Source of the DNA: Pseudomonadota bacterium
Lineage (GTDB): Bacteria > Pseudomonadota > Alphaproteobacteria > Rhizobiales > Devosiaceae
NCBI GenBank assembly: GCA_023393475.1
Contig: JAEWLC010000032.1
Span: forward strand, 1-51,968
DNA length: 51,968 nt
Reading direction: 5' to 3'
Shown here piece after piece: positions 35,947 through 44,680 of the stretch. Within the stretch, counting starts at the first letter, position 1. Every line of letters starts with the position of its first letter. The notes below the pieces were generated by a model. It made no database searches, was not told where the DNA came from, and was given only the letters and a program-made list of their open reading frames with translations. The translations under genes and the position numbers were made by a program.

Positions 35947-37533
35947 TCAGTGCCGGAAATGGCGCATCCCCGTCAGGATCATGGCGATCCCAGCTTCGTC
36001 GGCGGCGGCGATCACCTTGTCGTCGTTGACCGAGCCGCCCGGCTGGATCACCGCGGTCGCGCCGGCTTCCACTGCCGCCAGCATGCCGTCGGGGAACGGG
36101 AAGAACGCGTCGGACGCAACCACCGAATTCGCCGTCAGTGCGCCTTCGATGCCCGCTGCTTCAGCCGCATCGATGGCCTTCCGATGTGCGACGCGCGAGG
36201 AATCGAGCCGGCTCATCTGGCCCGCACCGATGCCGACGGTCGCACCGTCCTTCACATAGATGATGGCGTTCGACTTGACGTGCTTGGCGACCTTCATCGC
36301 GATCTTCAGGTCACGGAGTTCCGCCTCGGTCGGCTGCTTCTTGGTCACCACCTTGAACTCGGTGTCGTCGACATTGCGGTTGTCGCGACCCTGGACCAGC
36401 AGCCCGCCGGCCAGCGACTTGACCGTCAGGCCGGCTTCCTTCGGATCAGCCAGCGCACCGGTAAGGAGGAGACGCAGGTTCTTCTTGGCCGCGATGATGG
36501 CGATGGCCTCGTCGGTGGCGTCGGGGGCGACGATCACCTCGGTGAACACTTTTACGATCTCGGTCGCCGTCGGCCCGTCGATGGTCTGGTTCAATGCCAC
36601 GATGCCGCCGAAGGCCGAAACCGGGTCGGTGCGGTGCGCCAGCTGGTAGGCCTCGATCAGCGTCTTGCCCACGGCGAAGCCGCAGGGATTGGCGTGCTTG
36701 ATGATGGCAACGGCCGGCACCGCCGGGTCGAACTCCGACACCAGCTCGAGGGCCGCATCGGTGTCGTTGAGGTTGTTGTAGCTCAGCGACTTGCCCTGCA
36801 CCTGCCGCGCCGTCGCGACACCCGGACGCTGCTCGCCGGTGGTGTAGAAGGCGGCCCACTGGTGCGGGTTCTCGCCGTAGCGCATCACTTCCTTCAGCCG
36901 CCCGGCAAAGGAGCGATACGGCATTTCGGCATAGTCGAGCGTCTTCGCGAACCAGCCCGAGATCACCGAGTCGTAAGCGGCGGTGCGGGCATAGGCCTTG
37001 GCGGCGAGCCTCTGGCGCATCTCGTAGCTGACGCCGCCTGACGTGCGGATGCTATCGAGCACCGCGTCATAGTCCGCGGGATCGACGATCACCGTGACAT
37101 AGGCGTGGTTCTTGGCCGCCGAGCGGATCATCGCCGGGCCGCCGATATCGATGTTCTCGATCGTCTCCTCGTAGGAGGCGCCCTTGGCGATGGTTTCCTC
37201 GAACGGGTAGAGGTTGACGACGACGAGGTCGATCGCACCGATCGCGTGCTCGTCCATCGAAGCCTTGTGCGTGGGGTTGTCGCGCACCGCGAGGAGACCG
37301 CCATGCACCTTGGGGTGCAGCGTCTTCACCCGCCCGTCCATCATCTCGGGAAAGCCGGTGAGATCGGAAATGTCGCGCACCGCCGCGCCCGTGCCGGCGA
37401 TCAGCTTCGACGTGCCGCCGGTCGACACCAGGTCGACCCCAAGCCCCGCGAGTGCCTTGGCGAACTCGGCCATCCCGGTCTTGTCGAAGACACTGAGAAG
37501 CGCGCGCTTGATGGGAACGATGGCGTTGGACAT
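35947..37533 (-). CDS. purH: Bifunctional AICAR formyltransferase / IMP cyclohydrolase
   Basis: This is a 528-aa enzyme of the last two steps of IMP synthesis. The IMP cyclohydrolase domain is N-terminal (about 1-200, with RALLSVFDKTG, STGGTS and GRVKTLHPKVHGG); the transformylase domain follows, with KHANPCG and a C-terminal SDAFFPF...GGSVND. The ATG at 37533 has GGAG five bases upstream. The gene follows the heparinase-like gene after a 200-bp leader that contains a stable hairpin. Confidence 0.97.
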   Translation of the reverse strand: MSNAIVPIKRALLSVFDKTGMAEFAKALAGLGVDLVSTGGTSKLIAGTGAAVRDISDLTGFPEMMDGRVKTLHPKVHGGLLAVRDNPTHKASMDEHAIGAIDLVVVNLYPFEETIAKGASYEETIENIDIGGPAMIRSAAKNHAYVTVIVDPADYDAVLDSIRTSGGVSYEMRQRLAAKAYARTAAYDSVISGWFAKTLDYAEMPYRSFAGRLKEVMRYGENPHQWAAFYTTGEQRPGVATARQVQGKSLSYNNLNDTDAALELVSEFDPAVPAVAIIKHANPCGFAVGKTLIEAYQLAHRTDPVSAFGGIVALNQTIDGPTATEIVKVFTEVIVAPDATDEAIAIIAAKKNLRLLLTGALADPKEAGLTVKSLAGGLLVQGRDNRNVDDTEFKVVTKKQPTEAELRDLKIAMKVAKHVKSNAIIYVKDGATVGIGAGQMSRLDSSRVAHRKAIDAAEAAGIEGALTANSVVASDAFFPFPDGMLAAVEAGATAVIQPGGSVNDDKVIAAADEAGIAMILTGMRHFRH

Positions 37534-37682
37534 GGGGGCTCCGTCACGGTTGAAGGGGGGGCCCAGGCGAGCGGCAGCTGACGTTCGCGTTCCCCGATGG
37601 TGGCCCATCTCTTCTCGCCAGTCGCGCGAACGCGGGCCTTATTGCAGAAACGGCAGGCCTTGGAAAGCCCGGGGCGTTTTCA

Positions 37683-37703
37683 GGAAGAGTCGCACACTCT
37701 TCC
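37683..37703 (-). promoter_or_regulatory. Hairpin in the purH leader
   Basis: GGAAGAGT and ACTCTTCC form a perfect 8-bp stem with a 5-base loop. A wider GCCCG/CGGGC pair can enclose it. It begins about 30 bases after the heparinase-like stop and 150 bases before purH. It is not followed by a T-run on the minus strand, so it is either a weak terminator or part of a structured purH leader. The 200-bp region holds no gene that I can see. Confidence 0.5.
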
Positions 37704-37733
37704 GGGCCGAAATTGCGACCACTCGATGGTCGG

Positions 37734-39368
37734 TCAGTTCTCTTCGAGCGTAAAGATCCAGCTGACTTCGCTGGCATCCGCCGCCAGCACTTCCAGCACC
37801 AGCTGCTTGGTGCGGTGAAAGCCGAAATAGGCCGATTGCCGGACACTGTCCTCGACCCGCATCTCCGCCCCTTCCCAGAGGAACGTCCACACCGCGCCCG
37901 ATCCGAGCCGGAGCCGCACCAGATCGTCGGTCACCTGCACTTCGGTCTGGTGCGCGAGGTGGAAGCGGATTGCGACAGCACCCGAGACCCGGCTGCGATG
38001 GCGCACGAACCGGTCCTGCCCGACCAGCGTCTTGCCCTCCGCCAGCAGCGTCAGGTGCCGCTCGAGCGTCACCCCGAAGCGCTCGGCATAACCGTGCGAT
38101 GAAATGATCAGCGTATCGTCGGAACTGCGCGCCTCTATCTCGCTCGGCCGCCCCAGCTGCACCAGCCGTCCGGCAAGCGGACCGCTGCCGGCGATGGCGG
38201 CCGCCGACTGCGCATTGATGGTCGGCGCGGAATGGGCGATGCCCTGCCGGAACAGCTGCGCATCCTCATAGTCGGTCGGCGCCGGTCCGCAGTTGCAGAC
38301 GACGAGGTCGCGCCCGTGGCTGAACTCGAACGCCAGCGCGCTCGCATGCGCATGTCGCGCATAGGCAGGATCGGGAACGAGGCCGGAATCGGCGACGACG
38401 ATCGAACGGCCCGCGATCAATCGGCCGTAGCCGCCCGCTGTGCCGGTCGCCCGGGCGCGGGCCGCACTCTGCGCCTGCACTGCGACGATCAGGTCATGCG
38501 GCATCTGGCCGGTGCCGTTGAAATAGGCCGGCTCGCCGGTGCCGAGCGAGATCGCATCGAGCGCACGGTGCATGCTCTCGGTGAGCGCGTCGATATCGGC
38601 GGAGAGTTGCTCGTGGTCGCGCCGCAACGCCTGCTTGATCGTGGTGAGTTCGACCAGCAGTTGCACCTGGATACGGGCCGAGCGGGTCCGATGCAGGCCA
38701 TCCTCGTCGAGCTGCTGCTCGAGCAGGTCGAGGACCCGACGCACCCGCGCCTCGACCTCGGAATCCGGGCGGTCGGCGCAGAGCGCGACCCCCACCAGCG
38801 CGATGGCGACGAGCAGCGCATCGACGGGATCCGACGCGAGGCCGCCGCGCAGCCGCAGCGAGGAAATCTGCGTCGAGAGAGAACGGGAGATCTGCTGCGC
38901 CTGCTCCTGTGGCGCGCCCTCGAGCAGGATATTGTAGTGCCGCAGCCAGTTGAGCACCCGCCGGGCCGTCAGCGACGGCGCCCAGGTATCGCGGCTGAAC
39001 TGACCCTCGCGGCCGATCCAGTCGAGCGCCAGTGTCCGCGCGAAGCGCCGCTCTTCATCGGTGCGGGCATCGCGGAAGTGGCGCAGCCAGGCGAAGGTCT
39101 GCAGGTCGTCATGCCAGTCGTCATGGTCGACATCGAGCGAGAACGGCGACACCCCGTGGGTATCGACCAGCTTGCTGGCGAGGAGATACCGGCCCTGCAT
39201 CATTTCGAGCACGGTCTCGCGATCGGTCGGCCTGAACTCGCTGAGCGCGGCGACCATGTCCTCGTTGGTGGGACCGGTCCAGGTCCAGCGGACGAGCGGA
39301 TTCGTCACAAGGTGATCTGCGGCAGACAACAGCGTCCGGCGAGCGAGGAAACGCAGCGAATTTGCCAA
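37734..39368 (-). CDS. Heparinase II/III-family protein
   Basis: This is a 544-aa protein with an N-terminal alpha-helical barrel region (about 50-290) and a C-terminal beta-sandwich typical of heparinase II/III-like polysaccharide lyases. The central part contains FNGTGQMPHD and DSGLVPDPAY-type loops seen in this family. No signal peptide is visible, unlike secreted lyases. It starts at a TTG (39368). The order rsmB - heparinase-like - purH is common in alphaproteobacteria, which suggests a conserved envelope or polysaccharide-related role, but the substrate is unknown. Confidence 0.88.
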   Translation of the reverse strand: MANSLRFLARRTLLSAADHLVTNPLVRWTWTGPTNEDMVAALSEFRPTDRETVLEMMQGRYLLASKLVDTHGVSPFSLDVDHDDWHDDLQTFAWLRHFRDARTDEERRFARTLALDWIGREGQFSRDTWAPSLTARRVLNWLRHYNILLEGAPQEQAQQISRSLSTQISSLRLRGGLASDPVDALLVAIALVGVALCADRPDSEVEARVRRVLDLLEQQLDEDGLHRTRSARIQVQLLVELTTIKQALRRDHEQLSADIDALTESMHRALDAISLGTGEPAYFNGTGQMPHDLIVAVQAQSAARARATGTAGGYGRLIAGRSIVVADSGLVPDPAYARHAHASALAFEFSHGRDLVVCNCGPAPTDYEDAQLFRQGIAHSAPTINAQSAAAIAGSGPLAGRLVQLGRPSEIEARSSDDTLIISSHGYAERFGVTLERHLTLLAEGKTLVGQDRFVRHRSRVSGAVAIRFHLAHQTEVQVTDDLVRLRLGSGAVWTFLWEGAEMRVEDSVRQSAYFGFHRTKQLVLEVLAADASEVSWIFTLEEN

Positions 39369-39436
39369 GTCTCTACGTCCTCACATTCATCGACCGGCGG
39401 CCCGCGGCCGTCACCCTTCCGGTCGAACGAAAATAC

Positions 39437-40735
39437 CTACGGGGCACGTATACGTGCAACGAAGAACCCGTCGAGTGTGCCGCCCTTATCCCCAGGAACC
39501 GGCATGCCGGGATGGGTACGGACGAAACCCTCTTGGGTGATGGCACCGGCAAGGCCGGCAAGCTCTTCCGGAGCAACTGGCAGGTTCTCGACGCCGTCGC
39601 GACCCAAGAGCCAGCGCGCCTGCTCTTCGCCCTCCGCCGGCTCGAGCGAGCAGACGCAGTAGACGAGCACGCCGCTCGGATTGAGCCAGCCTAGGGCCCG
39701 TTCGATGAACCGGCGCTGAAGGGCGACCCGCCCCGCGATATCGGCCGCGTCGCGGTGCCAGATCACTTCGGGATGCCTGCGGAACGTACCCGTCGCCGAA
39801 CACGGCGCGTCGAGCAGGATGCCGTCGAACTTCTGCTCCGGTTCGTATGCGAGGGCGTCCGCCGTGATCACCGTCGGCGTGTAGCCGAGGCGGGCGAAAT
39901 TCTCGCCCATCCGCCTGACGCGATCCGGATCGTTGTCGAGGGCCGTCACCGCATAGCCGGCCTTGAGCAGTTGTGCCGTCTTGCCGCCGGGGGCAGCGCA
40001 GAGATCGAGGACCTGCGCGCCGGGCGCCAGCCTGAGCAGCCGGGCAGGGATGGCCGCAGCCGCGTCCTGCACCCACCAACGACCCTCGGCATAGCCGGGC
40101 AGCGCCTCGACCGGACGGTCGCGCTCGTCGATCCGCACCGTGTCGGCAAGCACCGGACCCGCGTTGAGGTCCTCTACCAATGATGCGTCGTCATCGCGCA
40201 GGGTCAGGTCGAGCGGCGCGCCTTCCATCAGCGCATCGGCGAGATCTTCGATCGCGTCCGCGCCATAGGTATCGCGCCACAGGGGCCCGAGTGCTTCGGG
40301 GAACAGGGCCTCGTGCGGCAGGTGGCGCAGCGAATGCGCCTCGGCCTGCGCGCGCCGCAGCACCGCGTTCATCAGCTTGCCAAGATGCTGGCTGCGCGTA
40401 TCGCGCTTGGCGGCCTCGACCGCAAGGAAGATCGCGCTGTGGTCGCCGAGTTCGGGCAGGAAGACGAGGTGCGCGAGGCTGATCCTGAGAATCGCCTCGA
40501 AGGGTCCCGATTTCTTCGGCACGCCACGATCGAGGAAGCGGGCCAGCATCAGGTTGATCTGGCCATGACGCCGCAGCGCCACGGTCACCAGCCGGTTGGC
40601 CAGCGCCCGATCGCGTCCATCGGCAATCTCGGCAACGCCAAAGGGGGCGAAGTTCGCCCCCTTGAGCACATCACCGAGCCTTTCGGCGGCCAGTAGCCGG
40701 AGCGCCAGCCCCGGCGGATTCTTCTGCTTCTTCAC
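39437..40735 (-). CDS. rsmB: 16S rRNA m5C967 methyltransferase
   Basis: This is a 432-aa RsmB/NOP-family enzyme that methylates C967 of 16S rRNA. The N-terminal NusB-like helical domain (about 1-140) precedes the Rossmann methyltransferase, with SAM-binding DLCAAPGGKT, motif IV DAPCSATGTFRRHPE and motif VI YCVCSL, which carry the two cysteines used in m5C chemistry. The gene ends 68 bases before the heparinase-like start and is probably co-transcribed with it. Confidence 0.95.
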   Translation of the reverse strand: MKKQKNPPGLALRLLAAERLGDVLKGANFAPFGVAEIADGRDRALANRLVTVALRRHGQINLMLARFLDRGVPKKSGPFEAILRISLAHLVFLPELGDHSAIFLAVEAAKRDTRSQHLGKLMNAVLRRAQAEAHSLRHLPHEALFPEALGPLWRDTYGADAIEDLADALMEGAPLDLTLRDDDASLVEDLNAGPVLADTVRIDERDRPVEALPGYAEGRWWVQDAAAAIPARLLRLAPGAQVLDLCAAPGGKTAQLLKAGYAVTALDNDPDRVRRMGENFARLGYTPTVITADALAYEPEQKFDGILLDAPCSATGTFRRHPEVIWHRDAADIAGRVALQRRFIERALGWLNPSGVLVYCVCSLEPAEGEEQARWLLGRDGVENLPVAPEELAGLAGAITQEGFVRTHPGMPVPGDKGGTLDGFFVARIRAP

Positions 40736-40790
40736 TGGCTTCCTTACTCAGTGGCGCACTCGACCGGAAAAGTCTGCAACCGAGAACGCC

Positions 40791-41777
40791 TCAGCCCCAG
40801 GGTCCGCGGCTGCTATTGCCATCCTCGCTGCCCCCTGTCGAGGGGACACGCCAGCCGCCGCCATTCTCCTTGGGCGCGGCGCGCGGGCCCTGCGGGGGCG
40901 GCGAGGGCCGGCGACCGGTCCGGTCGACCTGCATTTCTCCTGCGAGCCGCTGCAATTGGGCAATGCGGTTTTCGACATTGGGGTGGGTCGAGAACAGGTT
41001 GTCCATCCGCTGCCCGCTGAGCGGGTTGATGATGTACATGTGCGCCTGCGCCGGGTTGCGCTCGGCTGCGACATTGACGGTGCGATGCGCGATCTGGCTG
41101 ATCTTGTTGAGCGCCGACGCCAGCGCCAGCGGATCGCCGGAAATCTCGGCGCCGTCCTTGTCGGCCTCGTACTCCCGCGTCCGGCTCACCGCCATCTGCA
41201 CCAGCGCCGCAGCGATCGGCGCCACGATGACGGCGACCAGCACGCCGACCGGCCCGAGCGGGTTGTTGCGCGAATTGCCGCCGCCGAAGAACAGGCCGAA
41301 CTGCGCCAGCGACGAGATCGCCCCCGCAACCGTCGCGGTGAGCGTCATGGTCAGCGTGTCGCGGCTGCGGATGTGAGCCAGCTCATGCGCAATCACTCCC
41401 GCCACTTCGCGCGGCTCGAGATAGCGCAGCAACCCTGCCGACACGGCGACCGCCGCGTTCTGCGGGTCGCGCCCGGTGGCGAAGGCGTTCGGCTGGTCGG
41501 AGTTGATGACGTAGAGCTTCGGCATCGGAAGTCCGGCGCGTTGCGCCAGTGCCGCCACCGTGTTGTGGAGGTCAGGCTGGCTGCGCGGATCGACCTCGAC
41601 GGCGTTCTGCATGCGCAGCACCATCTTGTCCGAGTTCCAGTAGGCGAAGAGATTGGTCAGCGCCGCGATGACGAAGGCAATCACCATGCCGCCCGTGCCG
41701 CCGACGAAATAGCCGACGGCCATGAAGATGGCGGTGAGGGCAGCAATCAGGACGGTGGTGCGGAGGAAGTTGAGCAT
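40791..41777 (-). CDS. htpX: HtpX membrane zinc metalloprotease
   Basis: This is a 328-aa inner-membrane protease that helps degrade misfolded membrane proteins. Two N-terminal membrane segments (about 6-25 and 28-47) precede the zinc site HELAH (131-135); two more segments follow (about 147-166 and 178-196), then the third-ligand region SRTREYEADKDGA. The C-terminal 40 residues are Pro/Gly/Ser-rich and longer than in E. coli HtpX. The upstream ribosome site is weak. It is divergent from the DUF1674 gene and runs with rsmB. Confidence 0.95.
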   Translation of the reverse strand: MLNFLRTTVLIAALTAIFMAVGYFVGGTGGMVIAFVIAALTNLFAYWNSDKMVLRMQNAVEVDPRSQPDLHNTVAALAQRAGLPMPKLYVINSDQPNAFATGRDPQNAAVAVSAGLLRYLEPREVAGVIAHELAHIRSRDTLTMTLTATVAGAISSLAQFGLFFGGGNSRNNPLGPVGVLVAVIVAPIAAALVQMAVSRTREYEADKDGAEISGDPLALASALNKISQIAHRTVNVAAERNPAQAHMYIINPLSGQRMDNLFSTHPNVENRIAQLQRLAGEMQVDRTGRRPSPPPQGPRAAPKENGGGWRVPSTGGSEDGNSSRGPWG

Positions 41778-41877
41778 TGGCGCTAAGTCTTGTACCTCGG
41801 GAAATGGATCGTAACGTGACCAATAGATGGGATGGCTCGAGGTTCCCGGCAAGAACCTTCGCCACGACGGTGCCGGA

Positions 41878-42066
41878 ATGGACGAAACGCCCGAGAAAAA
41901 GCCACTGACACCGGCCGCAGCCCGCGCTCTGGCCGAAGCCGAGTCCCGCCGCGCCGAGATCGACCGCAAGGCGGCCGCCGGCAAGGCCGAAAAAGACGGC
42001 CGCGGCGGCCTCGACCCCGCCCGCTACGGCGACTGGGAGATCAAGGGCCGGACTGTGGACTTCTAG
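41878..42066 (+). CDS. DUF1674 protein (SDHAF4-like)
   Basis: This is a 62-aa protein whose C-terminal half, RGGLDPARYGDWEIKGRTVDF, is the DUF1674 signature shared with mitochondrial SDHAF4, a chaperone for flavinylated succinate dehydrogenase. The N-terminus is charged and helical. The ATG at 41878 is the likely start; an in-frame ATG at 41827 adds 17 residues. In alphaproteobacteria it is often next to htpX/rsmB, as here. Its stop overlaps the stop of the convergent DUF1761 gene by 4 bases. Confidence 0.9.
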   Translation: MDETPEKKPLTPAAARALAEAESRRAEIDRKAAAGKAEKDGRGGLDPARYGDWEIKGRTVDF

Positions 42067-42482
42067 GCGGCAGACGCCGCGACGCCGCCGAACAGACCGA
42101 TAACGATGCCCTGCACCGCCAGCACGCCGAGCAGGTGCCCGCCGTCGATCAGGGTCAGCTTCCAGGGCATGTTCTGGTAGCGGTGGTTGATGATCATGGC
42201 CGTGATGATGAAGCCCACCCACATGTGGGCGCCGGCGAGGATGCCGTTCCACACGTCGACCGAGCCGAACAACGCAGGCGTGACCAGCGCGATGAAATAG
42301 GCCATCACCAGTTCGGCCGCGAAGCACCAGGTATAGGGCCGCCAGCTGGCATCCAGCTGTTCCCGCGGCTTGCCGATCGCGTCAATCCACTGCTTGCTCA
42401 GCGTCATGTACCAGGCCGCCCCGAACGCCATGCTCGCGACGGCGGCCACGATCACGGCCAGCCAGTTCACTGTGAAATGCAT
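42063..42482 (-). CDS. DUF1761 membrane protein
   Basis: This is a 139-aa integral membrane protein with four hydrophobic segments (about 4-26, 49-71, 80-99 and 112-134). The N-terminal VNWLAVIVAAVASMAFGAAWY and the central aromatic-rich stretch match DUF1761. No function is known for the family. It stands alone on the minus strand between two short intergenic gaps. Confidence 0.87.
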   Translation of the reverse strand: MHFTVNWLAVIVAAVASMAFGAAWYMTLSKQWIDAIGKPREQLDASWRPYTWCFAAELVMAYFIALVTPALFGSVDVWNGILAGAHMWVGFIITAMIINHRYQNMPWKLTLIDGGHLLGVLAVQGIVIGLFGGVAASAA

Positions 42483-42555
42483 TGCTCTTCCCCTCCCGGC
42501 CCCCTCTGCCGGAAGTCAGAGCTTAGGTGAAAATGGCGCGGGGGAGTAGTCCGGC

Positions 42556-42858
42556 CTAGCGCTGGTCGCGGGGCACGAACTCATAATAGGCGTCGAGCAC
42601 GCCGGGACGTTCGTCCTCGACCAAGAGGCCATATCTCAGCCGGTCGAACTCCTCGAACCACTCGTCCCAGCCGACGAGATCCAGCCCGCCCGGTCGGTCC
42701 CCATACTGGCTCTCGCCCGAATTGAGGCCCTGCTGGTCGAACAGTATCCTGAGAACCAGCGGGCCGTCGCCACTGACACGATCCTCCATCGCCGGATTGC
42801 CCGACCGGGCGATAGCCCACTGCCGGATTTCGTCATGCTTGACGAGGACCTGCGTCAT
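42556..42858 (-). CDS. Small hypothetical protein, paralog of the 44239-44532 product
   Basis: This is a 100-aa acidic protein. The start VKHDEIRQWAIARSGNPAM and a later GWDEWFEEFDRL segment match, position for position, VDHSDIQKWISTKQGQPAL and SWTAWLAELDRQ in the product at 44239-44532, and both end with an aromatic-Glu-Phe-Val motif. The pattern D/H-x-x-I-x-x-W...G-x-PA recalls short proteins widespread in proteobacteria, sometimes misnamed as glucan branching enzymes. Function unknown. Confidence 0.78.
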   Translation of the reverse strand: MTQVLVKHDEIRQWAIARSGNPAMEDRVSGDGPLVLRILFDQQGLNSGESQYGDRPGGLDLVGWDEWFEEFDRLRYGLLVEDERPGVLDAYYEFVPRDQR

Positions 42859-43025
42859 TTCACTGGCCTTTCTGCTCTTCTTGACTTGTCGAGCTTAGCC
42901 CGAAACCACCGCCAGCTTAAGTGGTCTTGCCTTCCGCTGGTTCCAAGGTCACATCTTTCGGATCGTTAACCACTTTTTGTCCGACCCACCCTACTGTCCC
43001 GGTCAATTCGGGACGCAAAGCTATC

Positions 43026-44231
43026 ATGACCGGCGCGAGCTTCATCCTCGCCATCAACCTGTTCATCGCAGCGCTGTTTGCGCTCGCCTTCTTCCTTGTC
43101 GGCATGTCCAACCGCGCCGATCGGGCCGCACCCTGCTTTGCCCTCGCCTACCTGTTCGGCATGCTCTACATCGCCTCGGAATTCATCCTGCCGCTGCAGG
43201 ACGTTCCGCAACTCGCCTATACCGCCGGCTTCTCCTCCTTCCTCGGCGCGGTGACCGCGGTGAGCTGTGGCGTCGCCCGGCGCTACGGTGAGCCGATCAA
43301 CTGGCCGGCGCTGGGATTGTTCTTCGCCGTCGCCAGCCTCGCCAACTGGTTCGGATATTTGCTTCCCCATGACACCGTGCCGCGCAACCTCATCTATCAG
43401 GCGCCGTATGCCATAGTGCAGGCTTGGGCGGCCTGGGCCATCATCGCGTCGCGCCGGCGGCAGGCGATCGACGTTGGGCTGATCGCTCTGTTCGGGCTGA
43501 GCGTCGTGCAGTTCCTCACCAAGCCGTTCGCCGCCATCCTGCTCGGCGGCTCGGGGGATAGCTCGAGCACCTATCTCGCGACCACCTACGCACTCTACTC
43601 GCAGTCGCTCGGCGCCATGCTGCAGGTGGCCACCGGGCTCCTGATGCTGACCCTGCTCGTCCGGGATATGCTGGTCGAGGTAACGGCCCGCTCCGAAACA
43701 GATCCGCTGTCATCCATCTTCAATCGCCGCGGCTTCGAGGAACGCGCGGCGCCGTCGATGCATTCCAGCTTGCCGGCTGCCCTCGTCCTCGCCGACCTCG
43801 ACGGATTCAAGTCGATCAACGACGGCTACGGCCACGATACCGGCGACCAGGTGATCGTCGCCTTTGCCCGATTGCTGCGCGAAACCGCCCCGGGCAGCGC
43901 CATCGTGGCTCGCCTCGGCGGCGAGGAGTTTGCGGTCTTCCTGCCCGATTCAAACCTGGCCGCAGCGCGCCTCCTTGCCGAGGCCATCCGCTCAAGCTTC
44001 TCCGGCCTGCAGATTCCGGGCCTGCCCGTCTTCGTTCGCGTGACCGCCAGTTTTGGCGTCGCGGAGCGCGTGGCAGCGGAGAATCTGTCGGATCTGCGTC
44101 GCCGTGCCGATGCAGCGCTCTACAACGCCAAGCGCGCCGGGCGCGATCGTGTCGTCGGCGCGGCCATACCGGACGCGGACAGCATGCCGGCTCATCCGCT
44201 CTCCGGAACGTCGGTCGCGCGCTCGGCCTAG
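43026..44231 (+). CDS. Membrane diguanylate cyclase (GGDEF)
   Basis: This is a 401-aa protein with about seven hydrophobic N-terminal segments (1-220) and a C-terminal GGDEF domain (about 235-385). LADLDGFKSINDGYGHDTGD and GGEEF mark an active cyclase. The residues at the I-site position are PGSA, so RxxD-type feedback inhibition is missing. The ATG at 43026 was chosen because the membrane region begins there; the open frame upstream (from 42921) lacks protein character and a ribosome site. TTAACC at 42966-42971 lies in its 167-bp promoter region. Confidence 0.92.
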   Translation: MTGASFILAINLFIAALFALAFFLVGMSNRADRAAPCFALAYLFGMLYIASEFILPLQDVPQLAYTAGFSSFLGAVTAVSCGVARRYGEPINWPALGLFFAVASLANWFGYLLPHDTVPRNLIYQAPYAIVQAWAAWAIIASRRRQAIDVGLIALFGLSVVQFLTKPFAAILLGGSGDSSSTYLATTYALYSQSLGAMLQVATGLLMLTLLVRDMLVEVTARSETDPLSSIFNRRGFEERAAPSMHSSLPAALVLADLDGFKSINDGYGHDTGDQVIVAFARLLRETAPGSAIVARLGGEEFAVFLPDSNLAAARLLAEAIRSSFSGLQIPGLPVFVRVTASFGVAERVAAENLSDLRRRADAALYNAKRAGRDRVVGAAIPDADSMPAHPLSGTSVARSA

Positions 44232-44238
44232 ATATCGC

Positions 44239-44532
44239 TCAGTTGAGGCCGCGACGGTCGACGAACTCGAAGTCGTCGTCGCCTCTTATCCGCAGGGCCA
44301 GGTTCTGCCTGTCCAGCTCCGCCAGCCAGGCGGTCCACGAACAGGGACTCATGCCGTCGTTCTGGGTCGGGGGAGCGCCCACCGGCCTCGCCTGGCGGCG
44401 GGCAAAGTTGATGGCGAGCTTTGCGTGCATGCGGCCGGTATTATCTGCAAACCGGGAAAGCGCCGGCTGCCCCTGCTTGGTGGAAATCCATTTCTGGATG
44501 TCGCTGTGATCAACCAGCGTATGCGAACTCAT
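44239..44532 (-). CDS. Small hypothetical protein, paralog of the 42556-42858 product
   Basis: This is a 97-aa protein with the same layout as the product at 42556-42858: an N-terminal D-H-x-x-I-x-x-W block with GQPAL, a central Trp-rich segment (SWTAWLAELDRQ) and a final FEFVDRR. Sequence identity is modest, so the pair is old or fast-evolving. The two genes bracket the diguanylate cyclase on the opposite strand. Function unknown. The 148 bases after its start (44533-44680) hold nothing recognisable. Confidence 0.75.
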   Translation of the reverse strand: MSSHTLVDHSDIQKWISTKQGQPALSRFADNTGRMHAKLAINFARRQARPVGAPPTQNDGMSPCSWTAWLAELDRQNLALRIRGDDDFEFVDRRGLN

Positions 44533-44680
44533 CCTGGCCTCCCCTCAGATGCCCAACGATCCCAGAACGTACGCAGCCGGTCCGGGTTCCGATCGCCGAC
44601 TCGGATTTTACCCCTTGATCGTGACGGTTTCACTGGCGCCGGATTTGCGCCCTCACCCCTGTGCACAAGTGGCCTGCCCG

